Positions 39,925 to 52,551 of a DNA stretch of 64,000 bases are shown one piece after another (the stretch's first letter is position 1; each line of letters opens with the position of its first letter). Location of the stretch: NCBI GenBank assembly GCA_001599595.1, contig BCHH01000002.1, positions 3,837,546 through 3,901,545 on the forward strand, written 5' to 3'. The position numbers were made by a program, and so were the translations under genes. A model generated the notes under the pieces. The model was not told the DNA's origin, searched no databases, and was given only the letters and a program-made list of their open reading frames with translations. This DNA is from Beverwykella pulmonaria. Taxonomy: Eukaryota; Ascomycota; Dothideomycetes; Pleosporales; Melanommataceae.

Positions 39925-41405
39925 ATGAAGTATTCTTCCTCAGCCCTCGGGGCGTTAGGTGCCTCCTTCCTGCTGGCTTCAGGCGCGGGTGCCATCGATC
40001 TTGTTGTAGATGACACTGGTATGCACCCTCCTGTCGGTTGGACCTCGAGCTCACACTGACTCCTTCTCTCCAACACGCAGCATCTATCAAGAGCGCCGCA
40101 AAGGCTATTGCGGCCAACCTGAGATCATACTACACCGGCGACAGGGTCGGTGACACGCCTGGCAATCTTCCGGACCCCTACTACTGGTGGGAGTGCGGAG
40201 CCTTTTTTAATTCTTTTATCGACTACTGGTATTACACGGGAGACGACCAGTATAACGCAATCACCGTCCAGGCCATGCAGCACCAGATCGGCGACTACAA
40301 TGCCTTTATGCCTCCCAACCAGACGAAGACGTTGGGTAACGATGATCAAGCCTTCTGGGGCATGGCAGCAATGGCAGCAGCCGAGAACAAGTTCCCGGAC
40401 CCAACAGACCCGAAGCAGCCTTCGTGGCTATCCCTTGCGCAAGCCGTCTTCAACACCCAGGTCGTTCGTTGGGATACAACCACCTGCGGAGGAGGACTGA
40501 GATGGCAGATTTTCACTTTCAACAACGGATACGACTACAAGAACACCATTTCCAACGGATGCTTCTTCAACATTGCCGCCCGTCTTGCCAAATATACCGG
40601 CAATACCACCTACAGCGATTGGGCCGAGAAGATGTGGGATTGGGAACTTGCCGTCGGCCTCATGAGCCCGCAGTACCACTACTTCGACGGAACCGATGAC
40701 ACCAAGAACTGCTCCCAGATCAACCACATTCAATGGACCTACAATGCTGCTGTACACATGGCTGGTGCCGCTGCCATGTGGAACTTTGTAAGTCAAATTC
40801 CGCATTGGCTTTGCTTTCGTTTGGCTAACCCAAAATAGACCGGAAGCGATACATGGAAGACCAGACTGACCACAATCATCAACTCAACCGATGTCTTTTT
40901 CAACCTGCAGGAAGCCCCGAACGTCATGTTCGAAGTAGCGTGTGAGAACAATGGAAAATGCGACGTCGACCAGCGCTCCTTCAAAGCCTATCTCGCCCGC
41001 TTCATGGGCTGGACCATTAAAGTCGCCCCATTCACATCAGATCTTCTCCTCCCCAAGCTGCAGACTTCCGCCAAAGCCGCAGCCGCACAATGCAATGGCG
41101 GCGCAAACCAGACCTCGTGCGGCCTCAAATGGACCCAGAAAGGCGTCAATGACGGCAGCTTCGGCGTCGGTGAGCAGATGGCTGCGCTCGAGGTCATGCA
41201 GGTCCTGCTTCATCCTAATGTCGCGGGCCCCGTGAGCGAGAAGACGGGCGGAACGTCCAAGAGCGACCCGTCGGCTGGTACCGAGACTCAGAACCCACCC
41301 ATTACATTCAACTCGATTACTACGGGCGACAAGGCCGGCGCGGGATTCATCACTACGCTGGTGCTCATCGGGATCATTGGTGGTGCGTGGTGGATGGTGT
41401 CGTAG
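39925..41405 (+). CDS. GPI-anchored GH76 alpha-1,6-mannanase/transglycosidase (DFG5/DCW1 type)
   Basis: Three exons (39925-40018, 40081-40787, 40839-41405) give 455 residues. A signal peptide (MKYSSSALGALGASFLLASG) leads to the GH76 fold: YYWWECGAFFNSFIDYWYYTG, the catalytic pair D119-D120 in LGNDDQAFWGMAA, then CGGGLRWQIF and NAAVHMAGAAAMWN across the second splice. Several N-glycosylation sites are present. The C-terminus is a short Ser/Thr/Gly linker plus a hydrophobic tail (FITTLVLIGIIGGAWWMVS), the form of a GPI signal. These enzymes act on GPI-glycans at the cell surface to link wall mannoproteins to glucan. DFG5 and DCW1 cannot be told apart here. Confidence 0.93.
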
Positions 41406-42144
41406 ACGTCGAGCGTATTTTTAGTTGTATATATGAGTATCGACTACCAAGCAGAGTGGAGGTCTTTCATTTCATTCTGGTTTCTTGGGTCGCATGCATG
41501 GGTATGTAATTTGGATTCTGGGAGCCACCGGTGTTAATGTTGTAAAGGTGATGCATGCTGTTTTAAGTTTTTTTTTATATCTTTATTGGTCAAGAATGCA
41601 ATAGAATTGCAAATACAGCACGAATGAAAAACATGCAAAAAAAGACAATACCACTCAGGTCTGATTGTGCTGATTTTGGTTGTCGCGAGACCATGTTCTC
41701 GTGTAGTGTACTTGTTGGTAATGGGGGATGCTGATAACCCGAGGGCGGAGAAAGAGCTTGAGAAAACGTTTAGGAAAACAGGAAATGGCAAGAGTAGGTG
41801 GGTTGTGGCCAGCATTCACAAACACTATGCAGTCTTGGGCTTTTTGTCACTTCATGACGAGACGAAGGGAGATATGAGGATTGCATTTTGCAACACTGTA
41901 CGTTCTCGGAGACTGCATTCTAGCTTTCCACGGTCCAAAGCAACCACGACGGGAAAAAGACAGATCAAGACCCGAAACGAAGTCGCCCAGCGTCCGATTC
42001 CTATCTTTTGCTTTCCCACGCTGAAAGAACAAGTGAAATTTGATCATTTGATTCGTGTGGCGGCATGATATTATTTGCCTTCCTCGTATGGTCTTCTATT
42101 GTAATCGTGAACTCGTATTTGCCCTCGTTTTTGACGAGCAACAC
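41406..42144. other. intergenic, convergent 3' ends
   Basis: Between the GH76 gene (+) and ADE4 (-). It is AT-rich around 41560-41660. A 133-codon plus frame from 41667 has no recognisable features. Confidence 0.55.
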
Positions 42145-44098
42145 TCAGAAGTGATCGTGTATGTTGTGCAAACTGATGTCCTGGCTCACACGCACGCGGG
42201 CCGAATCATCGTTCAACATCCGGTCTTCTGTTTCGGAACGCTCGGCTCCGTTGGTGATCTTCTCTCCATTGCTGCTAGGCTGAGAGATACTTACACCGTT
42301 GAGAGGGCCCCACTCTGGACTTCCATTCTCAAGTGGTATCACGTTGCCATGCTGATCAACTTCCTAGTGAGACGGTTAGAGAAGTTCAAGAAAGTTAAGA
42401 TACGTGATACTTACGACACCCTTAGCAGCAATGCGTATCTGCTTCTGATCTGCCACGCCGTGAATCACAGCATCCCTCGCAGACTTTATGACTTTCATCT
42501 TGCGGCCCTCTCCGCGGATCTTCTCTAGATGCTCAAAGTAACCATCATGCACAGGTGTGACATACTTGCCGCAGAACACGCCAACCTCAAATTGCTGAGT
42601 GGCAGGGTCACGCGGCGATAGGGAGGCGCATGCTTCGATGAGGTCTGGCAGATTCTGGAAGATGACATCATCCGCACCAATGTGATTGGCAATGGCTCTC
42701 GAATCCCGGTGGTGCGCGATAAGCTCTGAAGACGACGCCAGATCGATCCCGTAGATGTGGGCATTGGTGATTGGTGGAGCACAAGACGAAAAGTAGACCT
42801 TTTTTGCGCCAGCTTCTCGGGCCATCAGCACAATCTCTCGCGATGTGGTGCCTCGGACGATGGAGTCATCAACAAGCAGAACATTTTTGCCCTCGAACTT
42901 CTTGCCCATAGGGTTCAACTTGGCACGAACGCCCTTCTGGCGAAGCTTCTGCGATGGCATGATGAATGTGCGGAAGATATAACGATTCTTCACGAAACCT
43001 TGGACGTAAGGCTTTCCAAGACCTTCAGCGACGCAGATAGCGGATGTAATGCTCGTCTCTGGAATGGGCATGACGACGTCAATACCAGCGAGAATTTCCG
43101 GACCCAGTTGTTTCTTGATGGTTTCTGCGAGCTTGAAGCCCATGTTGCGTCGACTCTCGTCCACATCAATGCCGTCAATGACTGTGTCTGGACGGGCGAA
43201 GTATACATATTCGAAGATATCCGGGGTGTAGTTGAGTATAGGGTGGACTTGCTTGAAGACTGGATCTTTGCCCTTTTCGATGATTACAGCTTGGCCGGGA
43301 AGAATGTCCTGGAAGGTCTTGTATCCGCATTGAGTGAGGGCGACGCTTTCAGACGCCATCATGTAGTCAGTTCCGGTGCCACTGTCCGAGGGTCTAGATC
43401 CTAGGACCATGGGGCGGATACCGTAGGGGTCGCGAAAGCCGATGAGACCATAACCTGCAGATATTAGATGCGATTCACGACAAGAGGGCAAAGAAGTTGC
43501 ATACCTGCAAGCATAGCTGTGCATGCCCACCCGCCAACGCAACGCTTATACATCCGTTCCAGGGCTGCAAAGCAATCAGCGGCGTTGACACGAGCTTTTC
43601 CAGTCTCGTTCAACTCGTTGGCGAATATGTTCAGCATCAGCTCGCTGTCGCTCTCAGTGTTGTTATGCCTGTGAGCTTCCTGATCCAGAAACTCTCGTAG
43701 CTCGGGAGCGTTGATGAGGTTTCCATTATGCGTCATGCAGATTCCGTACGGGCTGTTGACGTAGAAGGGCTGGGCCTCCGAGTTGGCGCTGCTGCCAGCC
43801 GTTGGGTATCGGAGGTGACCTAATCCCATGAATCCAGGGAGGTCGGAAATACGGGCTCCGTCGTGGAAGACTTTGGAAGCCATTCCATTGCCTTTGCACT
43901 GGTGGAATCGTCCGCCGCCGCTGCAGCTGACGATGCCCGCAGCGTCTTGTCCGCGATGCTGAAGCAGGTACAGCGCATCGTGTATCTCTACCGCGGCCGA
44001 TTGTGATTTTCTTCACGTTCTCTTAGCAAAGATAGTCAGCAGAAGGGATTTGAGGTGGCTTACGGATCTGCGTGGATCACAGCAATGATACCGCACAT
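42145..44098 (-). CDS. ADE4: amidophosphoribosyltransferase (glutamine PRPP amidotransferase)
   Basis: Four exons (44098-44064, 44010-43505, 43454-42415, 42363-42145) give 599 residues. The protein starts [12 protein letters not shown]; Cys2 is the class II glutaminase nucleophile exposed when Met is removed. The glutaminase domain follows ([58 protein letters not shown]). The transferase domain has VMPIPETS and the PRPP-binding loop [18 protein letters not shown] near residue 372. The last exon encodes a 73-codon polar tail that is poorly conserved in the family. It catalyses the first committed step of purine synthesis in the cytosol. The first exon is only 35 nt; all three introns are 50-53 nt. 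Confidence 0.95.
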
Positions 44099-46344
44099 CT
44101 TGGGTGATGGGTGAGGGGAGAGGATAACACGGGACTGGATGAATGGATCTGGAAGAGCTAGTGTTAGCCCTTAATCGCAACGAAGTAGATCCGGCAGCAT
44201 CGGCAGTGAAGGTTGTATATCAGAACGTCTTTTGGCGCTCATGCTGTGAAGTCGCAAGTCTAACATCTTAAAAATAGGACAAAATCATCATAATAGAGAG
44301 GCAGTAACCAGAAAAACATGGACTTGCGTACCTCCTTCGTCCCGCTAGGGGCCACACAAGACGCTCGAGGGCTTCAATGAAGGTGGGGTAGGTCAGAGGG
44401 TGCTGAACTGCCGGAGGTGGCGGTTAGTCGAGCGGTGAGAAGGTCATTGGGACTAGGTAAAGTCAAGTCAATTGGTGGCGTATGCGTTCGTGGGCAGAGG
44501 TCCCGGGTCGAGACGGCGAGGAAGTACATGGTTCTTTGGAAACAAAGCCAAATCGAGTGGGATGAAGCCTGATAACCCAGAATTTTTTCCTTCGCGCTTG
44601 CGCCTTGGCACACCGGGCTCGGCTACACGCGCTCCTACCCACACGAGCAACATAAACTCCTCACCCCGAACCGTATGAACTGCGCCAGCGTCCTTTTTGT
44701 CAGTGTTCTATGCTGCTGCGGGCTTACACCTACATGAACTTTTTTTCCCCCACTGATACGTGGAATTACTAATCCTCTCAGAACGGTCATACCAATGCCT
44801 GACGATTCCAGCACGTCCATAAAGACTTTAATGAGACCTCACTGAAAACATGAGTACACATGGCTGCTAAATCTCACATCAAAGTCAACAATTTTCTGAG
44901 TCAGTGACTTCGCAGCCTCCTGACAACCCTCCTGCGCTGCAAGTGATCGTTTCTAGATCGAGGTTATGGTACACGTAAGTGAAGAAACGAGAGTCAGTTG
45001 TTGAAAATGTGGAATGTGAAAGCATGTTCAACAAACTGTGGAAGTTTGTGTTTACATCACCACCTTTTCAACCGAAACTGAAAGTCATCAGGTGTGACAT
45101 ATGCAGGGCTTGCCAAGCAACTTGCCACAAAAACCGTGCTTACAATCCGTCTACGTAGAGACTCGAAGAACTAAAGATCTTGCTTCGCATGACGTTATCT
45201 CAGAGAGTAAGAAGTTTCCATGTTAGAGTCTAACCTTTCGTGGAGAAGAGCCATGCGAACAGTAGTAGCGCAGTCAGACTTGGTTGGTAGGACCAAATAG
45301 CAAGATAGAGTAAATAGGACCCTGTACAAGTATTGCCTCATGTTAGTATGCTCATCCAACTCGAGATACTCATTGAACAATTTTGGTGGGTCTTTTACGC
45401 AACTCGTTCCAATCATCGATTGTGGGTTTTTATACAAGGCCCACCACCTCGAAATCAATAAGAAAATGGCAGCTCTGGCTTGTTTTGGAACTCTGCTACT
45501 TTGCTGTGCGGATAGATGACAAGTTCCTGAGCTTGAGGGTCGCCCGTATGTCGAGTCTCGCTCTCCACGACATCCCCTTTGGTCGTAGGAAGATATACGG
45601 GCTGCTCGGCTGCTGCGTCCTTCAAAATACCTTTGGCCAAATGGAAGACCGCTTTACCAAACAGCGAAATACTCTGCTGTCCAGCCACGTTGATAAGGTT
45701 GTTCTGATTGAAAGGGTGTCGCTCGTCGCCAAAATCGTAGTACACTTTGTTGACCTGACAATTTGCGTCTCCAAATCTTTGACGAGATATAGAGGGATGA
45801 CAAAAATAAAATAAAAAAAAGTGAAGAAACCCCCAAGACTATCCGATAGAAGATGTCCAATGTTTCATCGATCGTTCAGGTTCGTAGATTGTTAGGTACC
45901 TTGTTGTAAGAAACGTTGCTGAAACCCCATACTATTCGCCCAAGGCCTTCTCTGGTCTTTTGAAGATAATAGCCGTTTAGAAATGAGTCCTAGAAGGAAT
46001 CATTAGTGCTCGCTCATCCATATTATGGTTGTGCATAGAAGACCAAAGAATCAAGAACCCTCATGGACGATCGTCGTACAGCAATCGGAGTCAACATCTT
46101 CGACAGCGTTTCCTTGAACCATATATCTATGAATGCTTCGCACATTAACTGATGATTTACTACTTTCCCATTCCTGCTGTGTTCTGTGTCAGCCTATCTC
46201 GGTACAACCCTTGATCAAGCGAGTCCACTGCCACGAAGAATCTGCTCTCAGATTACTTATTCGGCAGCGATTGACCCAATATCTCATAGCATTGGACTTA
46301 AGCACGAACACGTACAAACCTTGCTCAAAAATATCCAGCTCAGC
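44099..46344. other. intergenic region upstream of ADE4, with weak minus-strand frames
   Basis: Contains the ADE4 promoter and the 3' end of the GH92 gene. Around 45195-45860 three overlapping minus-strand frames occur: one starts MDIFYRIVLGVSSLFFILF (a membrane helix) and one starts at 45745 (MYYDFGDERHPFNQN, 96 aa). They could be exons of one unrecognised gene or remnants; I could not join them convincingly. Confidence 0.4.
44897..44903. promoter_or_regulatory. TGAGTCA, possible CpcA/Gcn4-type site upstream of ADE4
   Basis: This is a perfect match to the fungal general amino-acid control element, about 800 bp upstream of the ADE4 start. A 7-mer like this is expected several times by chance in 64 kb, so position is the only support. 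Confidence 0.25.
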
Positions 46345-48909
46345 TTACCGCACCCTCGTTTCATCACCCACTTCCACATGTCCCGGACTCGGCGGCCCCT
46401 CACCCTCCTCCCAAACCACCGGCTCGCTTCCCAGCACAAATTTAATCGTACCCCCCTCAACCATAACATCCCCATGATCAAACCAATTCTTCTTCCAGTC
46501 CACCTCATTGATCTTCACAGACTGCACGAAGTAGCTCTCCTCCCCCAGCCCTTCCGCCGTGATCCTCAAATTGTGATTTCCATTCACAGTGATGTTGATG
46601 TCGGGGAACCAAGGCGACTCGATCAGATACACAGGTTGTGTGACGATGGGGTACAGACCCAGCATTTGCCATATGAGCCAGGAGTTCAGCGCGCCGGCGT
46701 CGGAGTTTCCCGGGACGCCGTTGGGGGCATTTTTGAAGCTGGTTGATGTCAATAGTCGAAGAGAAAGGGAGGGGCAGGACGTGGGTTGCGGGTTAGACGT
46801 ACTATCTTCGACCAAGAGCACGAGATTGGTTCACGCTCTTCCACTGCTTATTGATGTAATTATAGAGATATGGAGTCGCAAAGTCGGGCTCATTTCTTTA
46901 CTCTCACATTAGCTTCTACACCTTCAGAGTCGCAAGTATAACTTACCCAATGTTCATGATCGTATCAATGCCCGCTCCATTGACACCAAGGTTCTGTTGA
47001 CTACTATTCGGCAAGAAAATATAATCAAGACGGGCTTCGAATCCCTCAGGTCCACCCATAAACTCGATCAGAGTCTGCACATCGTGCGGTATAACGAACG
47101 AGTATTCGAATGGCGTCCCTTCGTAGGTGATAGACGGCCATGAACACACACCACAGACTGCTGGATTGTACCCCGAGGAATTGAATGTTCCATTCAACAT
47201 CTTTGGTGTCAGAAAACCGGTGAATATCGGCGTGGTATTCACACTCTTAACATCGTGATTCCAGGTACGTTGCCAGCCCGCAGACCGACTCAAATATTTT
47301 TGTACATCGTCCGGCTTCTCTCCTCTAGCTACCTGGCTCACCGCGAAATCGTTCAGAGAATACTCAACGGTGCGGGAGAGGCATCGAGTGTTCTGTTCGG
47401 TGATGTATCCGTACTGGAGCCAGTCGTCGAGGGCCCCTCGGCCTTCATTGTCGCTGCCATTTGTACTCACTTCGGCATCTTTTACCATCGCTGCATAGCC
47501 ATCAGTCCAGTTGATGGCTCCTCGCAGGCCCTTCACGTATGCATCAGCGAGAACATTGTCGGCGTTGCTTCCACCTTGTGTCAGGCCATTGTCATTGCCT
47601 GAGCGTCCGTCCGGCATGTAGCCTGCGTGGCGCCAGATATCGATTAGAGCTCTGATCTGGCTTTCGTATATTGCGGGCTGGATCAAGTGATATAGGCTGA
47701 CAGTATTGCGGAAGGTATCCCCTAGTCATGTTTAGCATGAAGGGCGACTTTGGGGGTTGTAGTCCTACATAAGCAGTAGAAGTCATCCCAAGACGGCTCG
47801 TCAGATTCCCAAAGCGGATTCTCTCCAGTCCGGTCCGAAGGCATCAGATGCATAAAATAAAGCGACGAGTATAGAAGGATGACATTCGTCTGGTTAGCCG
47901 ACTTGCCAGTATCCACATGGATCTTGCTGAAGACATCTCTATTCCACTCTTTGACTGCCGCGCTTACTGTATCGTTCAGATTCCAAGAAGATACTTCGAC
48001 TTCCTTGAAAGCGCAGGCCTTTTCGATTGAAATGAACGAGATGCCAATCTTCGATCGGATGATCGACTCGCTGCTCTTATCCCAGCTGAACAACGCACCG
48101 ACGCGATCGCCATTCGGTCCAGCCGTTCGATTATTTCCACCTAGAGTAGGCTGCGGAATCGGCTCCGTCGCTTCAGGAAAAGTATTGCGTCCATTGAAAG
48201 CCTGGGCTTGAGTAGGCAAACTTTCGAATTCTCCACAGAAGAAGACGGTGTATGGTGCGCCTTCGTTGAACCCGCCTGCATATGTACCATGGCCCTTATA
48301 CACCCTTCCATTTTCCGCTATGTTGATCGCTCCATCCACATATTTCTGCGTACAGTAGCCTCCAGTTTCGTCTGGCAGAAAATGCGAAATGTCGACCAGG
48401 ACATGCTTTTCTTCGCCTGGAAAGGTATACTGCGTTATGCCCGCGTGTCTGGTCCCGGCTAGCTCCACCGTCACCCGGTTCGCTAGTTCCGTCCTGAAGT
48501 ACCCAACGCTTGCAGTATCATCCCCAACACGTGCCTGCCAGTAGGTCTGATTGTCCAAAATGTTCACAGGCGCATCGACTGTCGTGAGCGGCATCTGGGG
48601 AATTATACCATACTTTGGACATCCTCCTGTTCCCGATTCGTGCATCATCGATATGGCGGTGACGTTTCCTTTCGGCGTATAGCCTCCATTAATAGTAGCA
48701 ATCGAGCGGTTCCACTCGTGGGTATCGATGCCGATTTTGACGACTCCGAAAGGGACAGCTCCGCCAACGAAGATGTCGCCGCCTCCGACTGCCCATCCAG
48801 GAAGAGGACCTTCGGCCCCGATGAATGGATTCACATATTGCGAGTAATCAACGTCTCCCGCAACTATACTCGAGAGCGCGAATAGCAGTGATACGATTGT
48901 TGAAGTCAT
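46345..48909 (-). CDS. secreted GH92 alpha-mannosidase
   Basis: Four exons (48909-47769, 47721-46947, 46895-46803, 46738-46345) give 800 residues. A signal peptide (MTSTIVSLLFALSSIVAG) is followed by YVNPFIGAEGP and AVGGGDIFVGGAVPFG, typical of GH92 starts. Further family blocks are MMHESGTGGCPKYG, SDEPSWDDFYCLWDTFRNT across the first splice, GYMPDGRSGND, and GVPGNSDAGALNSWLIW with the conserved Asp near 683 and the helix ending GLYP. The enzyme needs calcium and removes alpha-1,2-linked mannose from N-glycans or yeast-type mannan outside the cell. At the third junction TA+C makes Tyr before FKNAPNGVPG, which restores continuity. Confidence 0.93.
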
Positions 48910-49332
48910 AATGAGAGATGATTGGAACTGACAAGAGGTAGCGATAGAAAAGAGCGGGGATCATTACATTAAAGGTGGTACACTATGGTGAGCTTTAATG
49001 TTGTGCCGACGTTGAAGAGATCTGTGCCAGTTGAGTAAGATTTTGTGTTCATCTTTAGTGTTAAATTAAACCATCGTCATGTTGCATACGCCGGTATAGC
49101 CTTCCAAAAGCAGGCTTCACCGCAATTTAGAGTCTCAGAGGGACATCCATATAGAGAAAAAATGAAGAATCGTAGTGCAACAAATCGTGATATCGTTAAA
49201 AAAAAAACCTGCAATATTCTGAATATCATCAGCCCAGAGAAACCCAATTCCAAAACCCAACCCACCGACCCGATATCAATTTCACCCACAGATATAGGAA
49301 GAGACTGTCAATCTATCGTCAGCATTAATCCT
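48910..49332. other. short intergenic region
   Basis: Upstream of GH92 (-) and downstream of the dienelactone hydrolase gene (-). AT-rich, no gene seen. Confidence 0.6.
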
Positions 49333-50368
49333 TCAAAGCCACTTCTTAAACCAATCAATAGCCTGCGCCTTCGCCTCGTCCGCGGCGTCCGCCTCCTCAG
49401 AGCTTCCCGGCTTCGCCCTGACCGCAAATCCATGCCCAACGCCCTCATAAATTTTGATCTGATAATTGAATCCATTTTCGCCGTCCCCCGATCCGGCGCC
49501 TGACTGCCTCAAAAGGGCCTCCGTCTCTTCGACCTTCTTCGTCGGAAGCGCAAAGTCATCCTTCGCATGGGCGATAGCAACAGACACTTTGAACTTCTTG
49601 ATAGCATCGACGATATCATTCGGAACATTCAATCCCGATGGATGAGCGCAGAACTCCGCATCGATGAGGCGCTCGGATCCTCCTTCCACAGCAGGCTGCG
49701 CACACAAGTTGATGCTCTGGTAGCCGCCCCAGCAGAACCCCGCAACGCCCAGCTTCGCCCCAGGAGGCAAGTCAGCCTTGACTTTCCGGGCGTACGCGAG
49801 GCAAGGCTGGAAACAGGCCGGCTTGCTCGGGAACGCCCTGAGCATGAACGGTGCGAAGTAGCTCATGGCATGGAAGAAGTTGAAGATTCGCGAGATTTGG
49901 CCCCAGACGTTGAATAGAGACACGGGTGTCATGACTCGGTCCATAATTGGCATCACGTTGGGCGACATCGCGCCACCAGGGATGATGTTTGGGACCAGGA
50001 CGCGAAAGCCCGTGGCCAAGGCATAGGCGTCGGCGAGCAGTTTGTTGTTGACGAGACTGAGGCCGAACGCGTCTGTGTAGTAGATGATTGTTGACTGCGA
50101 GGTGGTCGTTTCTGGAGTCCCAGCCACGTCTGAAATTAAGGATGCAAGTCTTAGCAAGCTTTCAAATATTACAAATTACGCAGAGGAGTATTGCTTACTA
50201 GGAAGCAGTTAGCAGATGTCTTAAAGTTAGGAGAGGCACAAGGTTAGCGATTGTCTAAACACTTGTACCCAGACTCACGGACCACGTTTCGACGTCATAC
50301 AGCGTAGAAATGGAGCCCTTTGGGTCGCCAACGGCTTTGCCGCCTCGGAAGCAGTCTGGGCAGGCCAT
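49333..50368 (-). CDS. dienelactone hydrolase-family protein (AIM2-like)
   Basis: The main exon (50129-49333) holds an alpha/beta hydrolase with the triad visible: Cys166 in GVAGFCWGGYQS, an Asp near 225 in AKDDFALP and His266 in GVGHGFAVR. The upstream block YYTDAFGLSLVNNKLLADAYA is typical of fungal DLH proteins. A first exon (50368 to about 50269) supplies MACPDCFRGG..PKGSISTLYDVE. The junction is uncertain: donor GTACAA at 50268 keeps frame and gives 298 residues, while the stronger GTGAGT at 50278 would break frame unless another acceptor or a small exon is used. Relatives hydrolyse lactones or small esters, but the substrate is unknown. Confidence 0.85.
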
Positions 50369-50993
50369 TTTGGAGATATTTTGGTCTCGGATAACGGTTC
50401 TCGGTGGGCAAGAGCTGAGATGATATAGGGTTAGTTTGTGGTTCGGTCGCGACGCTGTGGTTATCTCCGAGTTCTTCGGGGTCGAATGACCGGCAAGGCT
50501 AACTCAATGTGTTCTAGCAGCTGATGATACTGTGGTCGTTTCTCGTCGCCCACTCGTTCAACATCCTGACATGGAGGTATGAGAAGTTCTTCGGTTATCT
50601 GCCTAGATGGGCTAGATTTCGCGAGCTACAACGGGCATGTTTTATCTAATCATAAATAAGGGTGCCCCCAAAGCTTCTCCGTACAGAGCTAGCCGATGGT
50701 TCTGTGAACTCAACGGAAACATTTCTTCACTTTTTGCTCTAAGTAAATACTTTAATTTTATATTTACCAAGATACTATTGGTACACGATCGAGCCAGAGT
50801 CATACAAATTTAGCGAAGTTGTACATGCGAGTTGCCTAGAATGAATCATCAGGCGTGCCATGCGGCGAAGTAGGGCTTACATTAGGCCCAAGTAACAAGG
50901 AATGGAAGCGTCGGAGGCTAATATGGAGGCAAGATTTTATAAAGGTACGTCGTAATGCCTCTCTTCTGCCCCGGAACTTGAACGATAAACGAA
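50369..50993. other. divergent promoter region of the DLH and FAD-oxidase genes
   Basis: The two genes start 625 bp apart and transcribe away from each other. No frame is supported here. Confidence 0.5.
50938..50943 (+). promoter_or_regulatory. possible TATA box of the FAD-oxidase gene
   Basis: TATAAA lies 51 bp before the ATG at 50994, a plausible core-promoter distance in fungi with short leaders. Confidence 0.4.
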
Positions 50994-52551
50994 ATGGACA
51001 ACTTCAAAGCAACCCTCGGCACTTTCCTTAGCGCAGACGAGATCATCACGCCCTTATCCCCCAACTACGGCAAAGAAAGTCAAGTATGGTCATCCCACAA
51101 GTTCAAACACCCGCAGCTCGTCGTTCGACCAAAGACCGTCGACGCGCTTTCCACACTCCTCAAGGCCTTGAATGAGACCGACATTGAATTTGCTATTCGA
51201 GGCGGAGGATGCGGTTCTGTTTCAACACCTGGAGTCTTGATCAGCATGTCGGCATTTGACGGCTTCGAATTCAATAAGGAAGACGAAACTGTTACTATTG
51301 GGGCGGGACAGCTGTGGAGAGATATCGATCGGAAGGTTGAAGAAGAGGCGCCGGGATATTCCGGTAAGTGGAAAGGCTTGGCGATTCATCTTCAAACTGT
51401 CGAACTGAAGTTTCACAGTTCCTGGTGCGAGATGCACGTACGTTGGCGTTGGTGGAGGAACTCTCCAGGGCGGCGTGAGTTGGATGTCGTCCGAGTATGG
51501 GCTCACGTCAGATCCCCACAACATGCTTGACGTCCAAATCGTTCTCATGTCAGGGAAAATCCTTTGGGCATCTTCCGATCCTGATCTACTATGGGCTCTT
51601 CGAGGCGGAGGCGGCGCATTTGGAGCCGTCACCGCGTTCAAATTAAGAGCCTACAAGTACCCTCAAACGGTCTACAGCGGAATGATCTTGTACCCGCGAG
51701 AGGCGTTAGATGATCTGGCGAAGGCAGTACCGCATTTTGCTAAAACCAACACGGATCCAAAAGTTGCGATGCATTTTTACTGCCTAGATATGATCCAAGG
51801 CGCTATGGTGGGAAAACCTTCGGTTCCAGGACTGGGGGTATTGGTGTACGATGCGCATGGTGAAGAGCACGGGCGAAACGAGGCATTCAAGTGGGCGCTC
51901 GAGATCCCCGGTGCAATTGATACGACCAAGGCTTTGAGCTACAGAGAAGTGAATGAGCTCAATGGTAAGGTGCATTCAGTGCTGCATCCAGACTTAAACT
52001 GACCCAATCGAATATAGACGCTTTGGAGCTAACAAGAGACCAAACGACGCTGATGATGACGGGAGTTGTCATTCCGGTCGTTACTGAGGACCTCATCAGG
52101 AAGACGTGGAAGTGGTATGAAGATACTTTGATCAAGTATCCGAAAATGAATGCTGGGACTTTCGTGCTCATTGAAATGATGCAAAAGGAAGCATTCAATT
52201 CCGTCCCGTCCCGCTCAGACACCGGCTGGCCGCGACCCAACGGCCGGCACATCCTGCAACTAGGAACCGGAGCTCTGAAAGACAGCGGCTCCGAAATCCA
52301 CAACTTCGCTGTTAAGCGCCTAGCAGATGCATCCTCGGAGATCCTCGACGAGTACAAGAGCGGCGATTGCCTGCCCAGGGATTTTGAAAGCTTTCATGAA
52401 CCAGAAAAGGTACGATAAGCGTGTCGTAGGAAACCGTGGACGAATTAGTGCTGACAAGCGGCAGATATTCGGAGAGAATGTGGACAAGTTGCGGGTAGTA
52501 AAGAAACGCGTGGATCCGAAGAATCGGCTGAGGGCAGCGTACAGGATCTGA
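50994..52551 (+). CDS. BBE-like FAD-linked oxidase with altered flavin-attachment motif
   Basis: Four exons (50994-51363, 51419-51964, 52018-52409, 52465-52551) give 464 residues. The PCMH-type FAD domain begins HPQLVVRPKTVDALSTLL, followed by FAIRGGGCGSVSTPG, where the usual covalent His (GGGH) is Cys73. Then comes RCTYVGVGGGTLQGGVSW, where Cys129 matches the C-x-x-V-G spacing of the second, cysteinyl attachment site in bicovalent enzymes. FGAVTAFKLRAY closes the domain. The C-terminus has the BBE-type end (VDPKNRLRAAYRI). There is no signal peptide, unlike many secreted BBE-like oxidases. The substrate is unknown. It starts 625 bp from the divergent hydrolase gene. Confidence 0.9.
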
